Source: Sediminibacterium sp. (lineage in GTDB: Bacteria; Bacteroidota; Bacteroidia; Chitinophagales; Chitinophagaceae). From it: a DNA stretch of 64,000 nt. Positions 1 to 9,206 of this stretch are shown here, one piece after another; positions within the stretch are counted from its first letter, which is position 1, and the number at the start of each line of letters is the position of its first letter. Location: contig JAJTDP010000002.1 in the NCBI GenBank assembly GCA_021300455.1, positions 1 through 64,000 on the forward strand. The letters run 5' to 3'. The notes below the pieces were generated by a model that was given only the letters and a program-made list of their open reading frames with translations, had not been told where the DNA came from and searched no databases. A program made the position numbers and the translations under genes.

Positions 1-1
1 A

Positions 2-55
2 TTATACTTTGTACAACCTTCTGAGGCTATTGCTTCTGGAAGTACAATTTCATAA
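2..55 (+). CDS. C-terminal end of a CDS truncated by the window edge (…LYFVQPSEAIASGSTIS*)
   Basis: Open frame from base 2 to TAA at 53-55, followed immediately by a hairpin terminator. Confidence 0.4.
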   Translation, partial: LYFVQPSEAIASGSTIS

Positions 56-89
56 AAAAGTCCTGCAATTGAATGCGGGACTTTTTTTT
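54..89 (+). terminator. Rho-independent terminator
   Basis: AAAAAAGTCCTGCA-attgaa-TGCGGGACTTTTTTTT: 14-bp stem with one wobble, then a T-run. Confidence 0.8.
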
Positions 90-163
90 GTAAATCATTA
101 TAGGTTAAAATAAAATAAGAAAATATACCTGTTCCAATTTATTTTAAACAGAATTATAAGTAT

Positions 164-198
164 AAAAAAAGCCCTTCGAATTTCGAGGGGCTTTTTTT
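164..198. terminator. Bidirectional hairpin terminator
   Basis: AAAAAAAGCCCTTCGAA/TTTCGAGGGGCTTTTTTT between convergent genes. Confidence 0.8.
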
Positions 199-253
199 AT
201 AAGTCATTAGATAAAGATTTTCGAACCCTTATATTTTATAAAGGGTGAGAAAA

Positions 254-889
254 TTATATACATTCTTTCAATTCCTTCTCTGTATAAGCTAACCCATGTT
301 GTTTTAATACCTCATCTGGAACACCCGCCCACATATTAGGCACGTTACCCATATAGCCTAAGTCTTTCACACCAATTTCTGCAGTGTAAAAACCAGTGGT
401 TACTAAGTCTCTAATTTTATTAAAAAAGCTCACGCCTTGTGCTAGTGCTGGTGCTGCTTTTTCAGGATAAGCAATCTCATCTACGATACCTATTTGCTCT
501 TTGCTAGAACATTCTGTAAAGGCTTTTGAATGTTTTTTATAACTATGAAGGTCTAACCACTTTAAACCACCACGCATTGGTACTTGATGATCAGGCATAT
601 CTTTTACAATAAACTCGATAAACTCAGGCACTTTGGCATCGGTAGCAGAACCACTTACTGCGTCTTTTGGAATAATTATATCAGATAGCAAAGTAATAGT
701 GGCCATTTCATGTTCAGTAAAAAAATTAGGCTCTGCTTTTACTTTTACTAAATAGTCTTTTTCTTCCTGCATACGGTCGTCCATATTCACTTCAGCTACT
801 GTAGTGGCTGAACTTTTACAAGCTTCTACTAGCACAGCTGTTGAAACTGTACCTAATATCATCGCTTTGATGGATTTTCTTCTGTCCAT
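254..889 (-). CDS. Gluconate 2-dehydrogenase subunit 3 family protein
   Basis: MDRRKSIKAMILG…VLVEACKSS signal/lipobox-like N-terminus; TLLSDIIIPKD…SATDAKVPEFIEFIVKDMP typical of the subunit-3 family; paired with a GMC oxidoreductase. Confidence 0.85.
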   Translation of the reverse strand: MDRRKSIKAMILGTVSTAVLVEACKSSATTVAEVNMDDRMQEEKDYLVKVKAEPNFFTEHEMATITLLSDIIIPKDAVSGSATDAKVPEFIEFIVKDMPDHQVPMRGGLKWLDLHSYKKHSKAFTECSSKEQIGIVDEIAYPEKAAPALAQGVSFFNKIRDLVTTGFYTAEIGVKDLGYMGNVPNMWAGVPDEVLKQHGLAYTEKELKECI

Positions 890-981
890 AATATTATATA
901 TTTTGTTAGTTTATTTTTTTCTTTGCTTAAATTTAAAATAAAGCAAAGAAAAAATTTATTTTATTTTATTTAAAAACAAAA

Positions 982-2724
982 TTATATATTTTGTTTTTGT
1001 AACTGATCTAATACATATTCTGAAGTACGCATAGACAATGCTAAAATAGTCCATGTAATATTTTTATCTGCTTGAGAAGTAAATACCGATCCATCAACGC
1101 AGAATAAATTCTTACAATCAAAAGCTTGTCCAAATGCATTCAATGGAGCTGATTTTTTATCGGCACCCATACGCACTGTTCCCGCTTCATGAATAATATT
1201 TCCTGGATTAGATAAACCGTATTTATTACTTGCATCATCTTGATCGCCCCAAGTAATTACGGCACCCATCTCATGCATAATTTCACGGAAGGTTTCTTTC
1301 ATGTGTTTTGCTTGCTTCACTTCATACTCAGAATTCTTACAATCAAATTTCAACACAGGAATACCATATTTATCTACTACATTAGGATCAATGCTACATT
1401 TGTTATCAAAGCGTGGCACTCCTTCACCGCGTCCACCCATACCCACATTGGCACCATAAAAGAAACGAACATCTTCTTTTAATGACTCACCATATCCACC
1501 CGCTTCCTTGGTTCTACCATTTACTTGAAACTTACCATTCATGCCTTGCATACCCATTCCAAAACCATAACCAGGTTGGCTCATACCTCCCCAATATTCA
1601 ATATGGTAACCACGAGGGAAGTCTAGTTTTTTATTGTCTAACCACCATGGAGTATACACGTGCATACCACCCACTCCGTCTTCATTGTAACGCTTACGTC
1701 CAAATAAAGCAGGTATCACACCACCCATTGCAGCACCTGTTGAATCGTGTAAATAATGTCCTACCACTCCAGAGCTATTCGCTAAACCATTAGGATGTTT
1801 TGTTGATTTTGAGTTCAATAACAAACGAGCAGTTTCACAAGTACTTGCTCCAAGTATAACCACCTTGGCATTAATTTGATATTCTTGATTGTCAAATTTA
1901 TTGACATAAGAAACACCTGTTGCTTTTCCTTCATTGTCTGTCATGACTTCACGTGCCATGGCTCCAGTGATTAAATCTACGTTGCCAGTTAAAATTGCTG
2001 GTCGAACTAAAACAGAAGAAGAAGAAAAGTCGCCGTATACTTTACAAGAACGATTACATTGGCCGCAATAAAAACAAGCCCCACGTTCGTCGTTAATTTT
2101 TTTAGTTAAAATAGATAGACGAGAAGGGATCACAGGAATATTAATACCTGTAGCTGCTTTTTTAAACATTAATTCATGTAAACGAGGTTTTGGAGGAGGT
2201 AAGAAAATTCCATCAGGATCATTTTCACGTCCTTCATTGGTTCCGTATACGCCAATTAATCTATCAATTTTATCATAGTAAGGTTTGATGTCCTCGTAGC
2301 CAATTGGCCAGTCGTCCCCTAAACCATCAATACTTTTTCTTTTGAAATCTTTTGGTCCAAAACGAAGTGAGATACGGCCCCAATGGTTCGTACGACCTCC
2401 TACCATTCTAGCTCTCCACCACTCAAACTTATCACTACCTGGAGTTTGTGTATAAGGTTCTCCATCAATTTCCCAACCCCAGAAAGAGGCATCGAAATCA
2501 CCGAAGGGTCTCATTTTTGTACTGGCTCCACGGCGAGGTGATTCCCAAGGATTTTTTAATTGAGAAGAATTTTTAGCAGGATCAAATTCTGGACCTGCTT
2601 CTAATAAACAAACTTTTAATCCCGCTTTCGATAATACATAGGCAGCCATTCCACCACCGGCACCTGAACCCACAATGACTGCATCGTATTTTTTGGGAGA
2701 AACTTTTACTTCAAAATTAGACAT
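982..2724 (-). CDS. GMC family oxidoreductase (gluconate/choline dehydrogenase-like)
   Basis: N-terminal FAD-binding VIVGSGAGGGMAAYVLSKAG; C-terminal FCVDGSVFTSQADKNITWTILALSMRTSEY. Confidence 0.9.
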   Translation of the reverse strand: MSNFEVKVSPKKYDAVIVGSGAGGGMAAYVLSKAGLKVCLLEAGPEFDPAKNSSQLKNPWESPRRGASTKMRPFGDFDASFWGWEIDGEPYTQTPGSDKFEWWRARMVGGRTNHWGRISLRFGPKDFKRKSIDGLGDDWPIGYEDIKPYYDKIDRLIGVYGTNEGRENDPDGIFLPPPKPRLHELMFKKAATGINIPVIPSRLSILTKKINDERGACFYCGQCNRSCKVYGDFSSSSVLVRPAILTGNVDLITGAMAREVMTDNEGKATGVSYVNKFDNQEYQINAKVVILGASTCETARLLLNSKSTKHPNGLANSSGVVGHYLHDSTGAAMGGVIPALFGRKRYNEDGVGGMHVYTPWWLDNKKLDFPRGYHIEYWGGMSQPGYGFGMGMQGMNGKFQVNGRTKEAGGYGESLKEDVRFFYGANVGMGGRGEGVPRFDNKCSIDPNVVDKYGIPVLKFDCKNSEYEVKQAKHMKETFREIMHEMGAVITWGDQDDASNKYGLSNPGNIIHEAGTVRMGADKKSAPLNAFGQAFDCKNLFCVDGSVFTSQADKNITWTILALSMRTSEYVLDQLQKQNI

Positions 2725-2828
2725 AAGGCAATCGTTTTTGCTATTGTAATTAAAGAATGAATTTAAAGAAAAAATTGAATGAAATGCAAAAAATAGCCCC
2801 TCATTTTATAAGCGGAATTTTAAAATAA

Positions 2829-2857
2829 AAAAGGGCCCCGTTTTGTGGGGCCCTTTT
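2829..2857 (-). terminator. Rho-independent terminator downstream of nrdJ
   Basis: AAAAGGGCCCC-gttttgt-GGGGCCCTTTT perfect 11-bp stem. Confidence 0.85.
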
Positions 2858-2878
2858 GAAAAAAATCATAAGAAAGGT

Positions 2879-5800
2879 TTAACTACATCCCATAGAAGTT
2901 CCGCAGTTTAAACATTTATAACAAGTACCGCTTCTTATTGTAATATGTCCGCAAGTGCTACAAGCAGGCGCATCGCTTTGCATGCTTTTCGCTGCTGCAG
3001 TAACATTGTCCATTGAACCATTGGCTTCTACGGCTACAGCTGCTTTAGCAACTGGAGCTGCTACTGGTGCTGTTACGCGAATGCTACTTAGTTCAGGCTT
3101 GCCTACTAGTGTAATATCTCCTTCCTCGCCTAAGTTTTCTACTGTAGGCTTATCTAATACATGTACTAAATCTGTTCTGCCTAAATATTCATAAGCTAAT
3201 GAGCGGAATATAAAGTCAACGATAGAAGTAGTGGTTTTGATATTTGGATGATCAACCATTCCAGAAGGCTCGAACTTAGTGAATACAAATTTCTCTACGA
3301 ACTCTTCTAAAGGCACACCATATTGTAAACCAACAGAGATAGAAATAGCAAAGCAGTTCATTAAACTACGTAGTGTAGAACCTTCTTTTGCTAAGTCAAT
3401 AAATATTTCTCCTAATGTGTTATCGTTGTATTCTCCTGTTCTTAAGAATAATACTTGACCACCAATTCTTGCTTTCTGTGTAAAGCCACGACGCTTAGCT
3501 GGCAATGATTTACGCTCAACAATACGAGATAATTGACGCTTGAATGTAGTGTCTGTAGAAGCAGCCATTCTTTTTTGAACTTCTTCTAATAACTCATCTA
3601 CATTTAATTTACTTAAGTCCACTAATTGAGAACCGCCATCCACAGTTAATTCCTCTTCAGCAGTAGCGTCTGTTTTTTTCTTCTTATCAGACTTAGTACT
3701 TAATGGTTGGCTTAATTTAGAACCATCACGGTAAATAGCATTCGCTTTTAAACCTAATGACCAACTCATTAAATAAGAATCAGCAATTTCTTCAACGGTC
3801 GCTTCGTTCGGAAGGTTGATAGTTTTAGAAATCGCACCAGATAAGAATGGTTGACAAGCAGCCATCATTCTAATATGTCCATGTGCATGAATATATCTTT
3901 CTCCTTTTTTACCATTTTTATTTGCACAATCAAATATTGATAAATGCTCCTCTTTCAATGCTGGTGCACCTTCTACAGTCATGGTACCGCATACATAATC
4001 GTTGGCTTCGTCAATTTGATCTTCTGTAAATCCTAAAGCTTCTAATAAACTAAAACTCCAATCAGCAAATACTTCTTCTTTGAAACCTAATCTTGTCAAA
4101 CAAGCATCGCCTAAAGTAAAGCGGTTGAAAATAAATCCGATTTCAAATGCAGATTTAGCAGCACCATTTAATTTTGCAATTTCTTCTGCTGTAAATCCTT
4201 TGGCTAATAAAGATTCATTATTAATATGTGGTGCCCCTTCGAAACTTGCATGTCCTACAGCGAAGTTTACAATAGCATCATTTTCTGCTTGAGAATAACC
4301 CAAGTTCTTTAATGCTTGAGGTACCGATTGGTTGATAATTTTGAAATAACCACCACCAGATAATTTTTTAAATTTCACTAAAGCAAAATCTGGCTCAACA
4401 CCTGTAGTATCGCAATCCATAACTAAACCAATAGTTCCTGTTGGAGCGATAACAGTAGTTTGTGCGTTTCTGTAACCATATTTTTCTCCTAATTGAACTG
4501 CATCATCCCAAGCCTTTGTGGCAGCTTTTAATAAATAATCAGGAGTATATTGAGCTTTAATTCCTTGTGGTTTAATTTCAATACCTACATAAGCGTCTTC
4601 TGCGTCATAAGCAGCAGCACGGTGATTACGCATTACACGTAACATGTTTTCTTTATTTTCTTCATATCTATCGAAGGCACCTAAGAAAGAAGCCATCTCA
4701 GCAGATGTTTTATACGCCACACCCGTCATGATAGCCGTGATAGCACCAGCTACACCACGTGCTTGCTCGCTATCGTAAGCAATACCACTTACCATTAACA
4801 TAGAACCCAAGTTCGCAAAACCTAAACCAGTCGTTCTGTAGTCATAAGATAATTGTGCTACTTCTTTAGAAGGGAACTGCGCCATTAAAATAGATACTTC
4901 TAATACAGTCTGCCATAATCTTGTAGTATATTCAAAACCAGTTACATCGAAACTATTATCTGACTCATTGAAGAATTTACGCAAGTTAATAGAAGCCAAG
5001 TTACATGCTGTGTTGTCCAAGAACATATATTCTGAACATGGGTTAGAGGCATTGATGCGTCCACCTTTTGGACAAGTATGCCACTCATTAATAGTAGTGT
5101 CATATTGTGTTCCTGGATCGGCACAACGCCAAGCAGCGTTTGCAATTTGATCCCAAACTTCACGTGCAGGAATTGATTGCATTACACGACCATCTGTTCT
5201 TGCCTTTAATTCCCAGTTGCCATTTTCAGACAATGCTTTAAAGAAGCTATTCGGAATACGAACCGAGTTGTTTGAGTTTTGGCCAGACACTGTTGCGTAG
5301 GCTTCTCCTTCATAACTATTATCATAACCAGCAGCAATTAAGGCAGCTACTTTATCTTCTTCTTTTACTTTCCAGTTAATGAATTCCATTATTTCTGGAT
5401 GATCTAAATCTAAACAAACCATTTTAGCAGCACGACGTGTTGTACCACCACTTTTAATAGCACCTGCAGCACGGTCACCAATTTTTAAGAAACTCATTAA
5501 ACCACTTGATGAACCACCACCAGATAATTTTTCATTCGCTCCACGAATTTGAGAGAAGTTTGTTCCTACTCCAGAACCATATTTAAAAATTCTTGCTTCT
5601 CTTGTCCATAAATCCATGATACCCCCTTCGTTCACTAAATCATCACTTACACTTAATATAAAACAAGCATGCGGTTGAGGACGCTCGTAAGCACTTGTTG
5701 ATCTTTTTAATTTTTTATCTGTAGGATCTACATAATAGTGACCTTGTGCACCACCAGTGATACCATAGCTCTCATGCAATCCTGTATTAAACCATTGTGG

Positions 5801-6202
5801 CGAGTTAGGCACACAGGCTTGATTTAATATACTATATACTAATTCCTCATAGAATACTTGCGCATCTTTCTCTGTTGCGAAATAACCATAACGCTCTCCC
5901 CACACTCTCCAACAATTTGCCATACGATGTGCAACCTGCTTCACCGTTGTTTCACGACCTAATGAACCATCTGGTTGTGGAACACCTGCTTTTCTAAAAT
6001 ATTTTTGTGCAAGAATATCTGTTGCAATTTGACTCCACTGTTTCGGTACCTCCACATTGGTCATTTCAAATACTTTTTCTCCGTTTGGATTTTTGATTAC
6101 GCTATCTCTGTAGTCGTATTCAAATTGATCGAATGGAGAAACATTCTCTTTAGTAAATCGGCGAGAAAACTCTAAGCCTTTTTTTGTTTTTGGAGTAGCC
6201 AT
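2879..6202 (-). CDS. nrdJ: Vitamin B12-dependent (class II) ribonucleoside-diphosphate reductase
   Basis: 1107 aa; [65 protein letters not shown]-terminal [27 protein letters not shown]. Confidence 0.95.
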   Translation of the reverse strand: MATPKTKKGLEFSRRFTKENVSPFDQFEYDYRDSVIKNPNGEKVFEMTNVEVPKQWSQIATDILAQKYFRKAGVPQPDGSLGRETTVKQVAHRMANCWRVWGERYGYFATEKDAQVFYEELVYSILNQACVPNSPQWFNTGLHESYGITGGAQGHYYVDPTDKKLKRSTSAYERPQPHACFILSVSDDLVNEGGIMDLWTREARIFKYGSGVGTNFSQIRGANEKLSGGGSSSGLMSFLKIGDRAAGAIKSGGTTRRAAKMVCLDLDHPEIMEFINWKVKEEDKVAALIAAGYDNSYEGEAYATVSGQNSNNSVRIPNSFFKALSENGNWELKARTDGRVMQSIPAREVWDQIANAAWRCADPGTQYDTTINEWHTCPKGGRINASNPCSEYMFLDNTACNLASINLRKFFNESDNSFDVTGFEYTTRLWQTVLEVSILMAQFPSKEVAQLSYDYRTTGLGFANLGSMLMVSGIAYDSEQARGVAGAITAIMTGVAYKTSAEMASFLGAFDRYEENKENMLRVMRNHRAAAYDAEDAYVGIEIKPQGIKAQYTPDYLLKAATKAWDDAVQLGEKYGYRNAQTTVIAPTGTIGLVMDCDTTGVEPDFALVKFKKLSGGGYFKIINQSVPQALKNLGYSQAENDAIVNFAVGHASFEGAPHINNESLLAKGFTAEEIAKLNGAAKSAFEIGFIFNRFTLGDACLTRLGFKEEVFADWSFSLLEALGFTEDQIDEANDYVCGTMTVEGAPALKEEHLSIFDCANKNGKKGERYIHAHGHIRMMAACQPFLSGAISKTINLPNEATVEEIADSYLMSWSLGLKANAIYRDGSKLSQPLSTKSDKKKKTDATAEEELTVDGGSQLVDLSKLNVDELLEEVQKRMAASTDTTFKRQLSRIVERKSLPAKRRGFTQKARIGGQVLFLRTGEYNDNTLGEIFIDLAKEGSTLRSLMNCFAISISVGLQYGVPLEEFVEKFVFTKFEPSGMVDHPNIKTTTSIVDFIFRSLAYEYLGRTDLVHVLDKPTVENLGEEGDITLVGKPELSSIRVTAPVAAPVAKAAVAVEANGSMDNVTAAAKSMQSDAPACSTCGHITIRSGTCYKCLNCGTSMGCS

Positions 6203-6231
6203 AGTTTTTAATCTATTTTGGATGTTAGTGG

Positions 6232-6272
6232 GTTATCCCAATAGGTTTTTCAAAAAACCTTGTTGGGTATAC
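6232..6272 (-). promoter_or_regulatory. Imperfect hairpin in the nrdJ upstream/leader region
   Basis: ATCCCAATAGGTTTTT…AAAAACCTTGTTGGGTAT: long imperfect inverted repeat 5' of nrdJ. Confidence 0.4.
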
Positions 6273-6453
6273 GAAAATATCTTTCTACAACGAGATTACA
6301 GGCATGGAAATATCAACAGCTGTGGAAAAGATATGTGGATTAAATTAAACAGCTTGTCCGGCTTGATTTCCGTGATTTATCCCCAACCCATGTTAGTTTC
6401 TTAGAAAAAAAACCTCCCCATTTTAGGTTTTTTTAGTAATAAATCCAGATTGC

Positions 6454-6486
6454 TTGCAATACATACAATTAAATTGGATAATTTTG
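6454..6486 (+). promoter_or_regulatory. Candidate Bacteroidota-type promoter for the GGGPS gene
   Basis: TTG (6454-6456), 22-nt spacer, TAATTTTG (6479-6486); lies upstream of the preferred ATG at 6528. Confidence 0.4.
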
Positions 6487-6527
6487 AGGATTCCAATAAA
6501 AAGCTGCACCTTACGGGGGTCAAAGAA

Positions 6528-7274
6528 ATGAAGCATACTCTATACAATATCATACAGGAAGGTAAGGCTAATGCAAAAAAGGCCCTGGCTATTTTAATAG
6601 ACCCAGACAAGCTTAATAAGGAGAGTTTAGCCCAAACTGTTGAATTGGCCGTAAAGTCTAAAGTGGACTATTTTTTTGTAGGGGGAAGCTTGGTAGTAAC
6701 AGATACCCTAGACACAACTGTAGCTGCTATTAAAAAGCAGTCAAATATTCCAGTTATTCTATTTCCAGGTTCTCCAGATCAAATCACCGCTAAGGCAGAC
6801 GCGCTATTATACTTGTCTTTAATATCTGGTCGTAATGCGGAACTACTTATTGGACACCATGTAGTAAGTGCTCCTTTTATTAGACAAAGTGGTTTAGAAA
6901 TTATGTCAGTTGGTTATATGCTCATTGACGGGGGTTCTCCTACCACGGTTTCTTATATATCTAATACCAATCCTATTCCTTCTAATAAGAACGATATTGC
7001 TATTTGTACTGCCATGGCAGGAGAAATGCTAGGCCTACAATTAATATATATGGATGCCGGTAGTGGTGCGCAAAGACCTATTGCTACTGCTATGATTCAA
7101 GAAGTGGCAAAACATATTCAAGCGCCTTTAATTATTGGTGGTGGTATTACTACTGCTGAGAAAGCCATAGAAAATTGTAAAGCAGGTGCCGATATTATTG
7201 TTATTGGAAATGCAGTTGAAAAAGACCCTAGCCTAATTAAGGCAATGGCCGATGCTATTCATAGCTTGAACTAA
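6528..7274 (+). CDS. Geranylgeranylglyceryl phosphate synthase / PcrB family protein
   Basis: ALAILIDPDKL, VDYFFVGGSLV, ILFPGSPDQI, YMDAGSGAQRPI, PLIIGGGITTAEKA, GADIIVIGNAVE; preferred start MKHTLYN at 6528 rather than 6450. Confidence 0.88.
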   Translation: MKHTLYNIIQEGKANAKKALAILIDPDKLNKESLAQTVELAVKSKVDYFFVGGSLVVTDTLDTTVAAIKKQSNIPVILFPGSPDQITAKADALLYLSLISGRNAELLIGHHVVSAPFIRQSGLEIMSVGYMLIDGGSPTTVSYISNTNPIPSNKNDIAICTAMAGEMLGLQLIYMDAGSGAQRPIATAMIQEVAKHIQAPLIIGGGITTAEKAIENCKAGADIIVIGNAVEKDPSLIKAMADAIHSLN

Positions 7275-8002
7275 AAGCTCATCATTTCTTTGAACTTCAC
7301 CGTTTGTCTACGGCTAATTTCAATCTTTTCGCCTCCTTTTAACTCCACTAACAAGCCTCCATTAAAATAAGGCTCTATTTTTTCAATCCAGTGTAGGTTA
7401 ATAATATGTTTACGATTGGCCCTGAAAAATACATGCTCATCCAGCCTGTCTTCTAAAGCGTTCAATGACTTTAATATAAGTGGCTTATTGGTAGAGAAAT
7501 AAACTTTGGCGTAATTGCCTACACTTTCAAATAATCTTATTTCTTCTAGTTTAACAAACCAGCATTTTTCTCCGTCTTTTACAAAAACCTGATCGCTCTC
7601 CGATAATGGACCACGTGTATTACCCGATAAACTTGCACGTTCTAATTCAACCTCAGCTTGTAATTTTTGAATAGCATCTGCTAAACGTTTTGGGTCGATA
7701 GGTTTTAATAAATAATCTAATGCATTTACTTCAAAGGCTTTCAATGCAAACTCATCATAAGCAGTGGTGAATATAACCTTAGGTGATTTCTCTAATTCAG
7801 TAAGTAAGTCAAAGCCTGTTTTTCCTGGCATTTGAATATCTAAAAAAATTAAATCGGGATGCGCTAAATCAATTTTCTCTACCCCTTCATCTACATTACT
7901 AGCCTCATCAATAATTTGAATTTCTGGATGCTGTTCCAATAATTTTTTTAACTCATTTCTGGCTAATCTTTCGTCGTCTATTATAATGGCTTTTATGGGC
8001 AT
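7271..8002 (-). CDS. LytTR family two-component response regulator
   Basis: Receiver domain (IIDDERLARNEL…LIFLDIQMPGKTGFDLL) plus LytTR domain (FFRANRKHIINLHWIEKIEP). Confidence 0.93.
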   Translation of the reverse strand: MPIKAIIIDDERLARNELKKLLEQHPEIQIIDEASNVDEGVEKIDLAHPDLIFLDIQMPGKTGFDLLTELEKSPKVIFTTAYDEFALKAFEVNALDYLLKPIDPKRLADAIQKLQAEVELERASLSGNTRGPLSESDQVFVKDGEKCWFVKLEEIRLFESVGNYAKVYFSTNKPLILKSLNALEDRLDEHVFFRANRKHIINLHWIEKIEPYFNGGLLVELKGGEKIEISRRQTVKFKEMMSF

Positions 8003-8014
8003 AACTTAAATAAT

Positions 8015-9055
8015 TTAATGTGAAATAGGAATCACTAATTTGGCTGTTACTTCATTCGGCTCGCATTGAAATATTTCAAAAATGGCTTGGCCACGGTATA
8101 AAATATTTAATCTCTCTCGAGTGCTTTGCAAACCAAAACCATCTTTCTCTGATGGTTGAAGTAAGCCTGTATTTTGTACAATTAAAGCCAATTTATCATT
8201 CTCTACTGTAGAAATAATTTTAATAGTGCAATCGCCAGGTTGCTTACCTAGTCCATGTTTGATGGCATTCTCCACTAAGGTTTGTAACATCATGGGAGGA
8301 ATTTGATGAGATAAAGTTTTAGGCTCCACTTCATATACCACTTTTAATCTATCGGCAAAACGTATGTATTCCAAGGCTAAATAATCTTTCACAATATCAA
8401 GCTCTTTTTCTAAAGAAGCAATTTCTACTTTATCTACTTGTATACTGCTTCTTAAAATATTACTCAGCTCTGTGATGGCCTGTCTTGCTCTTTTAGGATC
8501 TTCATCTACCAAGGCCCTAATACTATTTAAAGCGTTGAATATAAAATGAGGATTAATTTGAGATTTAATGGTTTTTAATTCTAATTCTTTGATCATGGTC
8601 TCCAATCTCACTTTCTTAATTTCTTCTGTATTGGTAAACTCAATGTAATGCCATAATACATAAACCGACATCCATACTAGAAAAATGGGCGTATCGAAAA
8701 TGATACTAAATAAAAACCTTCTTGATAAAGCAATATTTCTATCTGGCTCGTATAGTTTTAATACATCTGCTAAATAACTTGTAGAAAAACTATTGATAAT
8801 AGAAAAAACAAATAACAATAAAACTAATTTCCACCATTGATTAGTAGGCATCGGAGGACGCAAAGAAAGACGGTGCATAGTCTCTCTTAATAAATGCGTT
8901 ATTAAAATACCAATAGTTAAGTTTAATGCTAGCCTTGGATAAAAAATAGGATTCAATTCTTTATCTAAAATAGAGGCAAAAAATAAGATAGTAAGGCCAT
9001 AGCTAAACCAGCCTGCAATTTGACAAATCCAATATAATGAGCTATGCTTTTTCAT
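8015..9055 (-). CDS. LytS-like sensor histidine kinase
   Basis: TM segments, then KSQINPHFIFNALNSIRAL and PPMMLQTLVENAIKHGL, with the response regulator downstream. Confidence 0.92.
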   Translation of the reverse strand: MKKHSSLYWICQIAGWFSYGLTILFFASILDKELNPIFYPRLALNLTIGILITHLLRETMHRLSLRPPMPTNQWWKLVLLLFVFSIINSFSTSYLADVLKLYEPDRNIALSRRFLFSIIFDTPIFLVWMSVYVLWHYIEFTNTEEIKKVRLETMIKELELKTIKSQINPHFIFNALNSIRALVDEDPKRARQAITELSNILRSSIQVDKVEIASLEKELDIVKDYLALEYIRFADRLKVVYEVEPKTLSHQIPPMMLQTLVENAIKHGLGKQPGDCTIKIISTVENDKLALIVQNTGLLQPSEKDGFGLQSTRERLNILYRGQAIFEIFQCEPNEVTAKLVIPISH

Positions 9056-9206
9056 CTAGACCAAATTTACCCCTTTAAACTAGGTTTTGAGCCAATTATA
9101 TTGACTAATGGTCAATTTCTAGGCTATACGGCAAGCCCTAAATTCTCTTTAAACTTTTGCGGTATATTTATGTTATTAATTTACTTTTACACTCTAATTA
9201 GAACTG

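Noticed and set aside
1240-1793. Two overlapping plus-strand ORFs (80 and 126 aa) inside the GMC oxidoreductase
   Set aside because: Fully covered by the conserved GMC coding frame; no independent motif.
4942-5163. 73-aa minus-strand ORF within nrdJ, possible frameshift fragment
   Set aside because: nrdJ is a single uninterrupted 1107-aa frame with all motifs, so this is just an alternative frame.
6203-6449. Cobalamin riboswitch upstream of B12-dependent nrdJ
   Set aside because: Looked for on biological grounds but found no B12-box-like conserved sequence on the minus strand; only a simple hairpin is visible.
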